Origin: Methylobacteriaceae bacterium
GTDB lineage: Bacteria > Pseudomonadota > Alphaproteobacteria > Rhizobiales > Beijerinckiaceae
Reading direction: 5' to 3'
DNA length: 5,392 nucleotides
Assembly: GCA_019247255.1 (NCBI GenBank)
Contig: JAFAPJ010000655.1
Span: 1-5,392, forward strand
Below, piece by piece: positions 1-5,392 of the stretch. Position 1 is the stretch's first letter; every line of letters starts with the position of its first letter. Below the pieces are notes generated by a model, which worked only from the letters and a program-made list of their open reading frames with translations, was not told the origin of the DNA and searched no databases. The position numbers were made by a program, and so were the translations under genes.

Positions 1-345
1 ATCCTGGGACAAGAGGTGGTGGCGAGCCTTAAAGACATTCGCGAGCCCCTCGACATGGTGGAGATCTTCAGGAATTCGAAAGCCGCCGGCCCGATCGTCG
101 ACGAGGCGCTGACGCTGGTGCCGAAGCCGAAGGTCATCTGGATGCAGCTTTCGGTGAGAAATGATGAAGCGGCGGCGCGCGCCGAAGCCGCCGGCATCAA
201 GGTGGTGATGAATCGCTGCCCGAAGATCGAGTTCGGCCGTCTCTCCGGCGAGATCGGTTGGCAGGGCATCAACTCGCGCATCATCTCGTCGAAGAAGCCG
301 GTGATGGCGGCCAGAGGATTTCAGAAACGCGTGATCGGGGCGTAG
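1..345 (+). CDS. CoA-binding protein (YccU-like, CoA_binding_2 family), 3' part only
   Basis: The reading frame is open from the first base and stops with TAG at 343-345. This gives about 114 C-terminal residues of a protein that is usually about 140-150 residues long, so the start and the first part of the nucleotide-binding fold lie left of the window. The GTG at 16 is an internal codon, because the frame continues upstream of it in family-like sequence. Family-typical stretches are SLKDIREPLDMVEIFRN near the left edge, then PKVIWMQL with VRNDEAAARAEAAGIKVVMN, and finally the MNRCPKIEFGRLSGEIGW block. These match the single-domain Rossmann CoA-binding proteins of the YccU type. The family is predicted to bind coenzyme A in the cytoplasm, and its physiological role is not well defined. 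The gene converges on valS across a gap of 469 bp. GC is about 61%, lower than on the right side of the window. I am confident of the family but not of any specific function. Confidence 0.88.
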   Translation: MLGQEVVASLKDIREPLDMVEIFRNSKAAGPIVDEALTLVPKPKVIWMQLSVRNDEAAARAEAAGIKVVMNRCPKIEFGRLSGEIGWQGINSRIISSKKPVMAARGFQKRVIGA

Positions 346-584
346 GCGGCTCGTCTTATGATCGAAGGAATTCGTGGAAGCCCGCGCCAGCGCTTAGCAG
401 AGGACGCCAAACCTTGCGGCGGAGAAAGATGACAAGCTGATCTGGCCGGAATTCGCGCATGAAGCCGATAACCGCCCGATTGGCAAAACCTAGAGATGTC
501 TAATTCGCAACGCCATCAGCAGAGAAAGCAAGAAGACATCGGCGCGATAAGTCTGGACTGCCGCTTTCGCCGTGATTGAGAGCG
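346..584. other. Gap between convergent genes, left part; no firm gene
   Basis: This is the gene-free stretch after the CoA-binding gene. It is the least GC-rich part of the window, falling to about 45% over 481-540. I see no convincing ribosome binding site, RNA gene or terminator. A short ATG-started frame runs 358-432, and a second frame is open 398-493 and ends in TAG. Read together with a one-base shift near 421-430 they would give a peptide of under 50 residues ending in LIWPEFAHEADNRPIGKT. That tail looks protein-like, but I do not recognise it. It may be a decayed gene end or chance. The rest of the gap (585-814) is taken up mainly by two palindromic elements described separately. Confidence 0.5.
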
Positions 585-641
585 CCCTCCTTCTCCCCTT
601 GGGAGAAAGCGCCGGCCGCGTCAGCGGCCGGCGGATGAGGG
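585..641. repeat. Compound palindromic intergenic element 1 (rhizobial REP/RIME-like)
   Basis: Three nested inverted repeats are visible. An outer pair, CCCTC (585-589) and GAGGG (637-641), encloses two hairpins. The first is TTCTCCC (591-597) with GGGAGAA (601-607) around a 3-nt loop. The second is a perfect 10-bp stem, CGCCGGCCGC (610-619) with GCGGCCGGCG (624-633), around a GTCA loop. This architecture, with CCTTCTCCC and CGGATGAGGG edges, resembles the dispersed palindromic repeats common between genes in Rhizobiales. The family assignment is from memory and not from a search. Its place between two convergent genes fits such repeats, and the strong stem could stop or protect transcripts from either side. 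That role is inferred. Confidence 0.75.
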
Positions 642-682
642 GGCGACGAGAGCTTTGGATAAGTAGGTGCGATCCGTACGAC

Positions 683-752
683 CCCTCTCCCGCTCCTCAC
701 TGCGTGAGGGGCACCCTCTCTCGCGCAATTGCTTCGCAATTGGGGGAGAGGG
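683..752. repeat. Compound palindromic intergenic element 2 (different sequence, same architecture)
   Basis: A perfect 9-bp outer pair, CCCTCTCCC (683-691) and GGGAGAGGG (744-752), encloses two inner hairpins. The first is CCTCAC (695-700) with GTGAGG (704-709) around TGC, extendable by a G-T and a C-G pair. The second is CAATTGC (726-732) with GCAATTG (736-742) around TTC. The layout mirrors element 1, with an outer stem holding two hairpins, but the sequence differs, so it is probably a second family of dispersed palindromic repeat and not a copy. CCCTCTC also recurs at 714-720, giving an alternative pairing with 746-752. It lies about 60 bp beyond the valS stop codon and could form the 3' end of that transcript. 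This is inferred from structure only. Confidence 0.7.
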
Positions 753-814
753 AAAGGACGCCCGATTTCGCGTCGCTTTCCCCGGGATGAGCGGCGTTAA
801 AAAATCTCACGCCA

Positions 815-3586
815 CTATCCCAGCCGCTTCAACGCCTCGTCGAGCTTGGCGATGCGTGCGAGTGCCGTCTCGCGCCGCTCGCGCTGCTCCTCGACAACCT
901 CCTCCGGTGCGCGCTTGAGGAAGTCGGCATTGGCGAGCTTCGCATCGATCTTGCCGATTTCGGCGCGCAAGCGGTCGCGCTCCTTGGAAAGGCGGGCGCG
1001 TTCGGCGCCGATGTCGATGACGCCGGCGAGCAGCAACGCGGCCGCTTCCCCGCGCACCAGGATTTGCGCGGATTGCGCGGGCGGCTCATCCGAGCGTTCG
1101 ATGCTTGACAGCCGCGCGAGACGCCTGAGAACCCCATCCCATTCCTCAAGTCGCGTTTTCGTCTCGTCTCCAGGCGCGATGAGCACGAGCGGGATTTGAG
1201 CGCCCGCCGGCACGTTCATCTCAGCACGGACTGACCGGATCTCGGTGACGAGGTCGATCAGCCAGCCGATCTCCGCCTCCGCTTGCGGCCTGTCGAGCCC
1301 CTGGAGATCAGGCCAAACCGCGAGCGCGAGGACCTTCTCTTGGCTTGCGGCAACTTCGCTCGTCCCCTCGCGAAAGCTCAGCCACAGCTCCTCCGTGATG
1401 AAGGGCGTGATGGGATGGAGAAGCTTCACCGCCCCTTCGAGCACGAAGGCGATCGTCGCTTGCGTCTCTTTTTTGCTTGCCTCGTCCACGCCTTGCAGGA
1501 TGGGCTTTGCGAGCTCGAGATACCAATCGCAGAAGCTGTTCCAGGTGAAGCGATAGATCGCGCCGGCAGCCTCGTTGAACCGGTACGCCTCGATGCCCGC
1601 GGTGACTTCGCGCGCGGTGCGCGCGAGCTCACCCAACGCCCATTGGTTGAGCGTCCCCGACGCCGAGGCGGGGTCGAAAGCTTCGCGCATCGCGCAACCG
1701 TTCATCCGCGCAAAGCGCGCCGCATTCCACAACTTCGTTGCAAAATTGCGGTAGCCCTCCACGCGCTGCATCGACATCTTCACATCGCGCCCTTGCGCCG
1801 CCATGGCGGCCAGCGTGAAGCGGGTGGCGTCGGCGCCATACTGGCCGACGAGCTGCAGGGGGTCGATGACGTTCCCCTTGGTCTTGCTCATCTTCTGGCC
1901 GTTCTCGTCGCGGACGAGCGCGTGGATATAGACCGTGTCGAACGGGACCTCGTCCGTGCAGTAGAGCCCCATCATCATCATCCGGGCGACCCAGAAGAAG
2001 ATGATGTCGAAGGCCGTGACGAGCGTGTTCGTCGGATAGAAGCGCTTCAGCTCCGGCGTCTCATTCGGCCAGCCGAGCGTCGAGAAGGGCCAGAGCGCGG
2101 ACGAGAACCAGGTATCGAGGACGTCCTCGTCGCGGGTCAGGAAGGCCGCGAGCCGCTCGGGGTCGGAGGCGATCGCCGCGCCCTCCTCCTCGGTCAGCGT
2201 GCCGTTGACGACGTAATGCGCGAGCGCGTCCGCCGCGGCCTGCTCCTCGGTCTCGGCCACGAAGACGTGCCCGTCCGGGCCGTACCAGGCGGGGATCTGG
2301 TGCCCCCACCAGAGCTGCCTCGACACGCACCAGGGCTCGATGTTCTCGAGCCATTGCGCGTAGGTCTTCTCCCAGTTCGCCGGCACGAAGCGGGTTCGTC
2401 CGTCGCGCACGGCCGCGAGCGCGCGCTCGGCGAGCGGCCGGACGTCGACGTACCATTGCTCCGTCAGGTACGGCTCGATCACGACGCCCGAGCGGTCGCC
2501 GTGCGGGACGGCGTGAACGTGCGGCTCGGTCTTGGCGAGGTAGCCCCGTTCCGCGAGCTGCGCGGCGATCCGCTCGCGCGCCGGGCCGCGGTCGAGCCCC
2601 TCGAGCGACATCACGGGATCGAGGTCCTGGCCGGGATCGAGGTCCTGCAGGAAGGCGTCGTTATCCGCGATCCGGATCTCGCCGGCCGGCCCCAGCACGT
2701 TGATGAGACGGAGCCCGTGACGGCGCCCGACCTCGAAATCGTTGAAATCGTGCGCGGGCGTGATCTTCACCGCGCCCGTCCCCTTCTCGGGATCCGAATA
2801 GCTGTCGGCGACGATCGGGATCTCGCGGCCGACCAGCGGCAGGACGAGCTTCTGGCCGATGAGACCGCGATAGCGCTCGTCGTCGGGATGAACCGCGACC
2901 GCGACGTCGCCGAGCATCGTCTCGGGCCGGGTCGTCGCGACCGTCACGTGCCGGTCAGGCTCGCCCGCCAGCGGATAGTTGATGTACCAGAGGTGGCCCT
3001 TTACCTCGATCTGCTGGACCTCGAGATCCGAGATCGCGGTGCCGAAGCGCGGATCCCAGTTCACCAGGCGCTTGTCGCGGTAGACGAGGCCGTCGCGATA
3101 GAGGTCGACGAACACCTTCGCGACCGCGCGCGACAGGCCCTCGTCCATGGTGAAGCGCTCGCGCGACCAGTCGCAGGAGGCGCCCAGGCGCTTCAGCTGG
3201 CCGACGATCGCGCCGCCCGACTGCGCCTTCCAGTCCCAGACACGCTGGATGAAGGCGTCCCGCCCCATCTCGCGGCGGCCGGGCTGCCCGGCGGCGGCGA
3301 GCTGGCGCTCGACGACCATCTGGGTCGCAATCCCGGCATGGTCCGTGCCGGGCTGCCAGAGGACGTCCCGTCCGCGCATGCGCTCGAAGCGCACGAGGAC
3401 GTCCTGCAGCGTGTTGTTCAGGGCATGCCCGATATGGAGCGAGCCCGTCACGTTCGGCGGCGGGATGACGATGGAGTAGGGCGTCGCGTGCCGGCGCTCC
3501 GGCTTTCCCGCCACGAAGGCGCGAGCGGCCTCCCAGCGCGCGGCGACGCGCGCCTCGACGGCGGCGGGATCGAAGGTCTTGTCCAT
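815..3586 (-). CDS. valS: Valyl-tRNA synthetase (class Ia)
   Basis: This cytoplasmic enzyme joins valine to tRNA-Val using ATP and hydrolyses mischarged threonyl-tRNA-Val. From the ATG at 3586 it is 923 residues, close to the usual bacterial length (E. coli about 950). Visible motifs are IPPPNVTG at 41-48; the HIGH signature at 51-54; GTDHAGIATQ at 80-89; TTRPETMLGD of the editing domain at 218-227; DTWFSS at 491-496; and KMSKT at 565-569, a Thr variant of KMSKS. The helical anticodon-binding region follows from about 646, and a charged C-terminal coiled coil (about 857-923) is typical of ValRS. The frame could extend to a TTG at 3646, but those 20 residues are unlike the family and overlap a promoter-like sequence, so I chose the ATG. 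No clear Shine-Dalgarno precedes it. Two oddities are a six-residue tandem duplication at 314-325 and a GC and codon shift between the gene's halves. Product identity is essentially certain; the start is likely. Confidence 0.97.
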   Translation of the reverse strand: MDKTFDPAAVEARVAARWEAARAFVAGKPERRHATPYSIVIPPPNVTGSLHIGHALNNTLQDVLVRFERMRGRDVLWQPGTDHAGIATQMVVERQLAAAGQPGRREMGRDAFIQRVWDWKAQSGGAIVGQLKRLGASCDWSRERFTMDEGLSRAVAKVFVDLYRDGLVYRDKRLVNWDPRFGTAISDLEVQQIEVKGHLWYINYPLAGEPDRHVTVATTRPETMLGDVAVAVHPDDERYRGLIGQKLVLPLVGREIPIVADSYSDPEKGTGAVKITPAHDFNDFEVGRRHGLRLINVLGPAGEIRIADNDAFLQDLDPGQDLDPVMSLEGLDRGPARERIAAQLAERGYLAKTEPHVHAVPHGDRSGVVIEPYLTEQWYVDVRPLAERALAAVRDGRTRFVPANWEKTYAQWLENIEPWCVSRQLWWGHQIPAWYGPDGHVFVAETEEQAAADALAHYVVNGTLTEEEGAAIASDPERLAAFLTRDEDVLDTWFSSALWPFSTLGWPNETPELKRFYPTNTLVTAFDIIFFWVARMMMMGLYCTDEVPFDTVYIHALVRDENGQKMSKTKGNVIDPLQLVGQYGADATRFTLAAMAAQGRDVKMSMQRVEGYRNFATKLWNAARFARMNGCAMREAFDPASASGTLNQWALGELARTAREVTAGIEAYRFNEAAGAIYRFTWNSFCDWYLELAKPILQGVDEASKKETQATIAFVLEGAVKLLHPITPFITEELWLSFREGTSEVAASQEKVLALAVWPDLQGLDRPQAEAEIGWLIDLVTEIRSVRAEMNVPAGAQIPLVLIAPGDETKTRLEEWDGVLRRLARLSSIERSDEPPAQSAQILVRGEAAALLLAGVIDIGAERARLSKERDRLRAEIGKIDAKLANADFLKRAPEEVVEEQRERRETALARIAKLDEALKRLG
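2614..2647 (-). repeat. In-frame 18-nt tandem duplication inside valS
   Basis: The 16-nt word CGGGATCGAGGTCCTG (plus strand) occurs at 2614-2629 and again at 2632-2647, a period of 18 nt. In the protein this gives QDLDPG followed by QDLDPV (residues 314-325). It falls in a surface-like, length-variable part of the insertion region between the editing block and the DTWFSS motif. Exact identity at the DNA level suggests a recent slippage or duplication event that kept the frame. It is also a site where an assembler could add or lose a unit. Confidence 0.8.
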
Positions 3587-3616
3587 GGATGGGGCGTCGG
3601 AAAATTCGTCCCGACG

Positions 3617-3646
3617 CTTAGACGCTCGCGCGTCCGTCCCCGTCAA
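3617..3646 (-). promoter_or_regulatory. Candidate housekeeping promoter for valS
   Basis: Reading the minus strand, TTGACG (3646-3641) matches the -35 consensus at five of six bases. An 18-nt spacer separates it from TCTAAG (3622-3617), a -10-like hexamer matching TATAAT at four of six. Transcription would start near 3610 and leave a leader of about 24 nt before the ATG at 3586. The site lies in the 107-bp popZ-valS gap and includes the only alternative upstream start codon (TTG at 3646), which supports the shorter protein. No start-site data are available, and GC-rich alphaproteobacterial promoters are hard to call by eye. Confidence 0.45.
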
Positions 3647-3693
3647 CCGTCAGCGCGTCCGCAGGGCGGGACCGCGCCGCTTCGCGCGCCGCG

Positions 3694-4281
3694 TCAGGAG
3701 CGCCCGCGGGCGACGCGCTCGATCTCGTTGCGGACGAGACGCTCGACGAGCGGAGGAAGATTGTCGTCGAGCCAGGCTTTCAGCATCGGCTTCAGCATCT
3801 CCTGGACGAGGTCCTCGAGCGTGCGGGCGTTCTGGCTCAGGATCGTGTGGGAGAGCATCTGGAAGGCTTGGCCCACGCTTGCCGTCGCCGCCGTGGAGAT
3901 CAGGACGTCAGGCTCGACCGTCGAGGGCTGGGGCGGCCTCCGAGGCTCCTCCCCTGGATCGGGCATGGCGGCAGCCGGCGGCGAGGGCGACGGGGCGGCC
4001 ATCGGCTCCGGCTCCGCGAAAGACAGGTCGGGCACGTCAACCTCGAGCGCCGGCTCGTCGAGCGTCGGCGGCGCAGGCTCCGGAGGCACCGGCGCTGCCG
4101 CTGCCGGTTCGGACGCGATGTCGGCCAGATCGAACTCGTCCGCCTCCGGCTCGGACGGCGCCGGTGCAACCGTCGCGGTCGCCGGCTTCGGCGCGTCCTG
4201 ATCGTCCGCGATGATCCGTCGGATGGAGGCGAGGATCTCGTCCATCGACGGATCTTGGGACTTGGTGCTGGCGGCACTCAT
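3694..4281 (-). CDS. popZ: Polar organizing protein PopZ (DUF2497 family)
   Basis: PopZ self-assembles into a network at the cell pole and, in Caulobacter, anchors the chromosome origin through ParB and recruits cell-cycle regulators. The 195-residue product shows the three-part family layout. A short N-terminal helix (SMDEILASIRRIIADD, residues 12-27) is the partner-binding segment. A long linker rich in Pro, Ala, Glu and Asp follows (about 28-130). The conserved C-terminal helical oligomerisation region (about 134-195) contains TLEDLVQEMLKPMLKAWLDD and ends in ERVARGRS. The length is near that of Caulobacter PopZ (177), with a somewhat longer linker. The frame also permits a GTG start at 4320, but ATG at 4281 gives the usual MS...PSM(D/E)EILASIRR beginning, so I chose it. 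Only a weak purine stretch (AGGA) lies upstream. It sits 122 bp after tolC and 107 bp before valS. The family call is strong; the cellular role is transferred from relatives. Confidence 0.93.
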   Translation of the reverse strand: MSAASTKSQDPSMDEILASIRRIIADDQDAPKPATATVAPAPSEPEADEFDLADIASEPAAAAPVPPEPAPPTLDEPALEVDVPDLSFAEPEPMAAPSPSPPAAAMPDPGEEPRRPPQPSTVEPDVLISTAATASVGQAFQMLSHTILSQNARTLEDLVQEMLKPMLKAWLDDNLPPLVERLVRNEIERVARGRS

Positions 4282-4337
4282 GCGGGGCCCGATCCTGGCG
4301 GCGGCTTTCCCAAGAATCACGCCGCCCTGTCGCTCGG

Positions 4338-4366
4338 ACTATTTCGGGCGCGACTCGCCCGATCAA
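4338..4366 (-). promoter_or_regulatory. Candidate popZ promoter with inverted repeat in the spacer
   Basis: On the minus strand, TTGATC (4366-4361, four of six to the -35 consensus) and AATAGT (4343-4338, four of six to the -10 consensus) are exactly 17 nt apart. The spacer is almost filled by an inverted repeat, TCGGGCG (4344-4350 on plus) and CGCCCGA (4356-4362), with a 5-nt centre. A start near 4331 would leave a leader of about 50 nt before the popZ ATG at 4281. A palindrome between -35 and -10 is a classic operator position, but a hairpin at the end of the tolC transcript is an equally simple reading. It has no T-run after it on the minus strand, so it does not look like an intrinsic terminator. 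Confidence 0.4.
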
Positions 4367-4403
4367 GCGCGGTCACGTCGCCGCGCACAGGCTTCCGGTG
4401 GTG

Positions 4404-5392
4404 TCAGCGACCGTCCGGCGTACGGACGCCCCAGGGTAGGTCCTTGACCTGATCGAAATGCGTCTTCGGGCTGTATTGCTGGACATTGAGCCCGAGCGCG
4501 CGCGACGACAGCCGGCCGACCGACTGCACCACGGCGTAGGATTGTACGACGCGGTCCCGCTGCGCCGTGATGAGGCTGACCCGCGCGTTGAGCAGCTCCT
4601 GCTGCTGGTTCAGGACGTCGAGCGTCGTGCGCTGGCCGACCCGAGCCTCCTCGCGAACGCCCGTCAGGGCGATTTCGGCCGCGGTCACCTGCGCTTGCGC
4701 GGCTTGAATGTTGGCCTTGGCGGCTTCGAGCGCGCCCCAGGAGGTGATGACCGCGGCGCGCACCTGGTCTCGGGTTGCCTCTGCCTCGATCCGGCGCTGC
4801 CCAACCGTCTCCTTGGCCTGCCGAACGCGGGCATAGACCTCGCCGCCCGAGTAGATCGGGACGGACAGCTGGCCCACGATCTGGGCGTTGAAGTTCTGCC
4901 CCGACGAGACCGATTGGTCGTAGGCCTGGTTGACGCTGGTCACGACGTTCAGGGACGGCGCGAGCTCGCCCTCCGTGATCTTGACCTGCAGCTCCGCCGC
5001 ATCGACCTGGTGAAGAGCGGCGAGAACAGCCGGGTTCTCCTCCAGCCCGATCTGGACGGCGTTCGTCAGCGTCTTGGGCACGAGCCGGTCGATCGGTCGG
5101 CCGGGCGCGAGGCGCCGCGGCTCGACCCCCACGATCTGCCGGAAGGTCGCGATGGAGGCCTGCAGGTTCGATTCCGCGACGCTCACCTGCGAGCGCGCGG
5201 CCGCCACCCGGGACTCGGCCTGGGCGACGTCCGTGCGGGTGACCTCGCCGACGTTGAAGCGGTCGCGCGTCTGCCGAAGCTGCTCCTCGAGCACCTCGAC
5301 GTTGTTGCGCTGCAGGTCGAGATTGGCCGTGTCCCGCAGCACGTTCATGTAGGACTGGGCCGCGTTGAACAGCGTGTTCTGCTCGACGCTGC
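4404..5392 (-). CDS. tolC: TolC-family outer-membrane efflux/secretion channel, 5' end outside window
   Basis: TolC-type proteins form trimeric channels, each an outer-membrane barrel joined to a long periplasmic helical tunnel, used by type I secretion systems and RND or ABC-type efflux pumps. The frame ends in TGA at 4404-4406 and is open to the right edge, giving about 329 C-terminal residues of a protein normally about 450-500 long. The signal peptide and first strands are therefore missing from view. The ATG at 5348 is internal: the preceding codons read NTLFNAAQSY, typical OEP sequence. The two related halves of the family are visible. The first has the helix pair with FNVGEVTRTDVAQAESR (around 5210-5260), and the second has VGQRTTLDVLNQQQELLNA (around 4585-4645). 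A predicted barrel segment with Tyr, Ser and Gly (QLSVPIYSGGEVYARV) lies between them. The tail ends in WGVRTPDGR, as in alphaproteobacterial TolC homologues (BepC-like). The export substrate cannot be told from this fragment. Confidence 0.95.
   Translation of the reverse strand, partial: SVEQNTLFNAAQSYMNVLRDTANLDLQRNNVEVLEEQLRQTRDRFNVGEVTRTDVAQAESRVAAARSQVSVAESNLQASIATFRQIVGVEPRRLAPGRPIDRLVPKTLTNAVQIGLEENPAVLAALHQVDAAELQVKITEGELAPSLNVVTSVNQAYDQSVSSGQNFNAQIVGQLSVPIYSGGEVYARVRQAKETVGQRRIEAEATRDQVRAAVITSWGALEAAKANIQAAQAQVTAAEIALTGVREEARVGQRTTLDVLNQQQELLNARVSLITAQRDRVVQSYAVVQSVGRLSSRALGLNVQQYSPKTHFDQVKDLPWGVRTPDGR

Noticed and set aside
70..455. Three copies of GGAATTCG (about 71, 367 and 448)
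   Set aside because: They show no regular spacing or shared flanks. One lies inside the CoA-binding gene, so chance is the simpler explanation.
793..813. GGCGT/ACGCC inverted repeat with a run of six A/T just past the valS stop, considered as an intrinsic terminator
   Set aside because: On the minus strand the T-run lies inside the 11-nt loop and not after the stem, and the stem is only 5 bp. That is not the intrinsic terminator layout.
500..918. Several short open frames across the palindromic elements on both strands
   Set aside because: Their translations are products of inverted-repeat, high-GC DNA, with no ribosome binding site and no protein-like pattern.
1880..1894. KMSKT instead of KMSKS in ValRS as a sign of a defective enzyme
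   Set aside because: Ser/Thr exchange at this position is a conservative variant that still gives a usable KMSKS loop, and all other signatures are intact.
3673..3688. CGCGC/GCGCG hairpin just after popZ
   Set aside because: A 5-bp stem with a 6-nt loop and no T-run is expected by chance in sequence this GC-rich.
1283..4201. A 972-codon open frame on the plus strand, opposite valS and popZ
   Set aside because: It is antisense to two well-supported genes. Its Arg/Val/Asp-rich translation matches no family I know and is what high-GC codon bias produces on the opposite strand.
4282..4320. GTG start at 4320 extending PopZ by 13 residues
   Set aside because: The added residues are unlike PopZ N-termini, and the ATG at 4281 gives the expected family start.

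Overview
The window looks like ordinary core chromosome from a GC-rich alphaproteobacterium, most likely of the order Hyphomicrobiales (Rhizobiales). Three things point there: a PopZ/DUF2497 protein, which is an alphaproteobacterial family; the gene order tolC-popZ-valS, all on the minus strand, which is common in that order; and hairpin-rich intergenic repeats of the rhizobial type. I see no transposase, CRISPR array, phage gene, tRNA or rRNA.

Layout from left to right: the 3' end of a small CoA-binding protein gene (+, 1-345, cut by the window edge); a 469-bp gap between convergent genes, with no firm gene and two compound palindromic elements (585-641 and 683-752); valS, the complete valyl-tRNA synthetase gene (-, 815-3586); a 107-bp gap with a candidate valS promoter; popZ, the polar organizing protein gene (-, 3694-4281); a 122-bp gap with a candidate popZ promoter whose spacer holds an inverted repeat; and the 3' part of a TolC-family outer-membrane channel gene (-, 4404 to the right edge, start outside the window).

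The three minus-strand genes serve unrelated processes: export across the outer membrane, organisation of the cell pole and chromosome anchoring, and charging of tRNA-Val. Both gaps between them hold a promoter-like sequence, so they may be neighbours with separate promoters and some read-through rather than one tight operon.

The observation most worth following is a change of composition inside valS. The 3' half of the gene and everything to its left is about 60-64% GC, and the Gln codons there are mostly CAA. The 5' half, popZ and tolC are about 70% GC, with Gln almost always CAG in the valS part. This could be recombination within a conserved gene or a chimeric assembly joined at conserved sequence. 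I found no evidence of a new biological system here.
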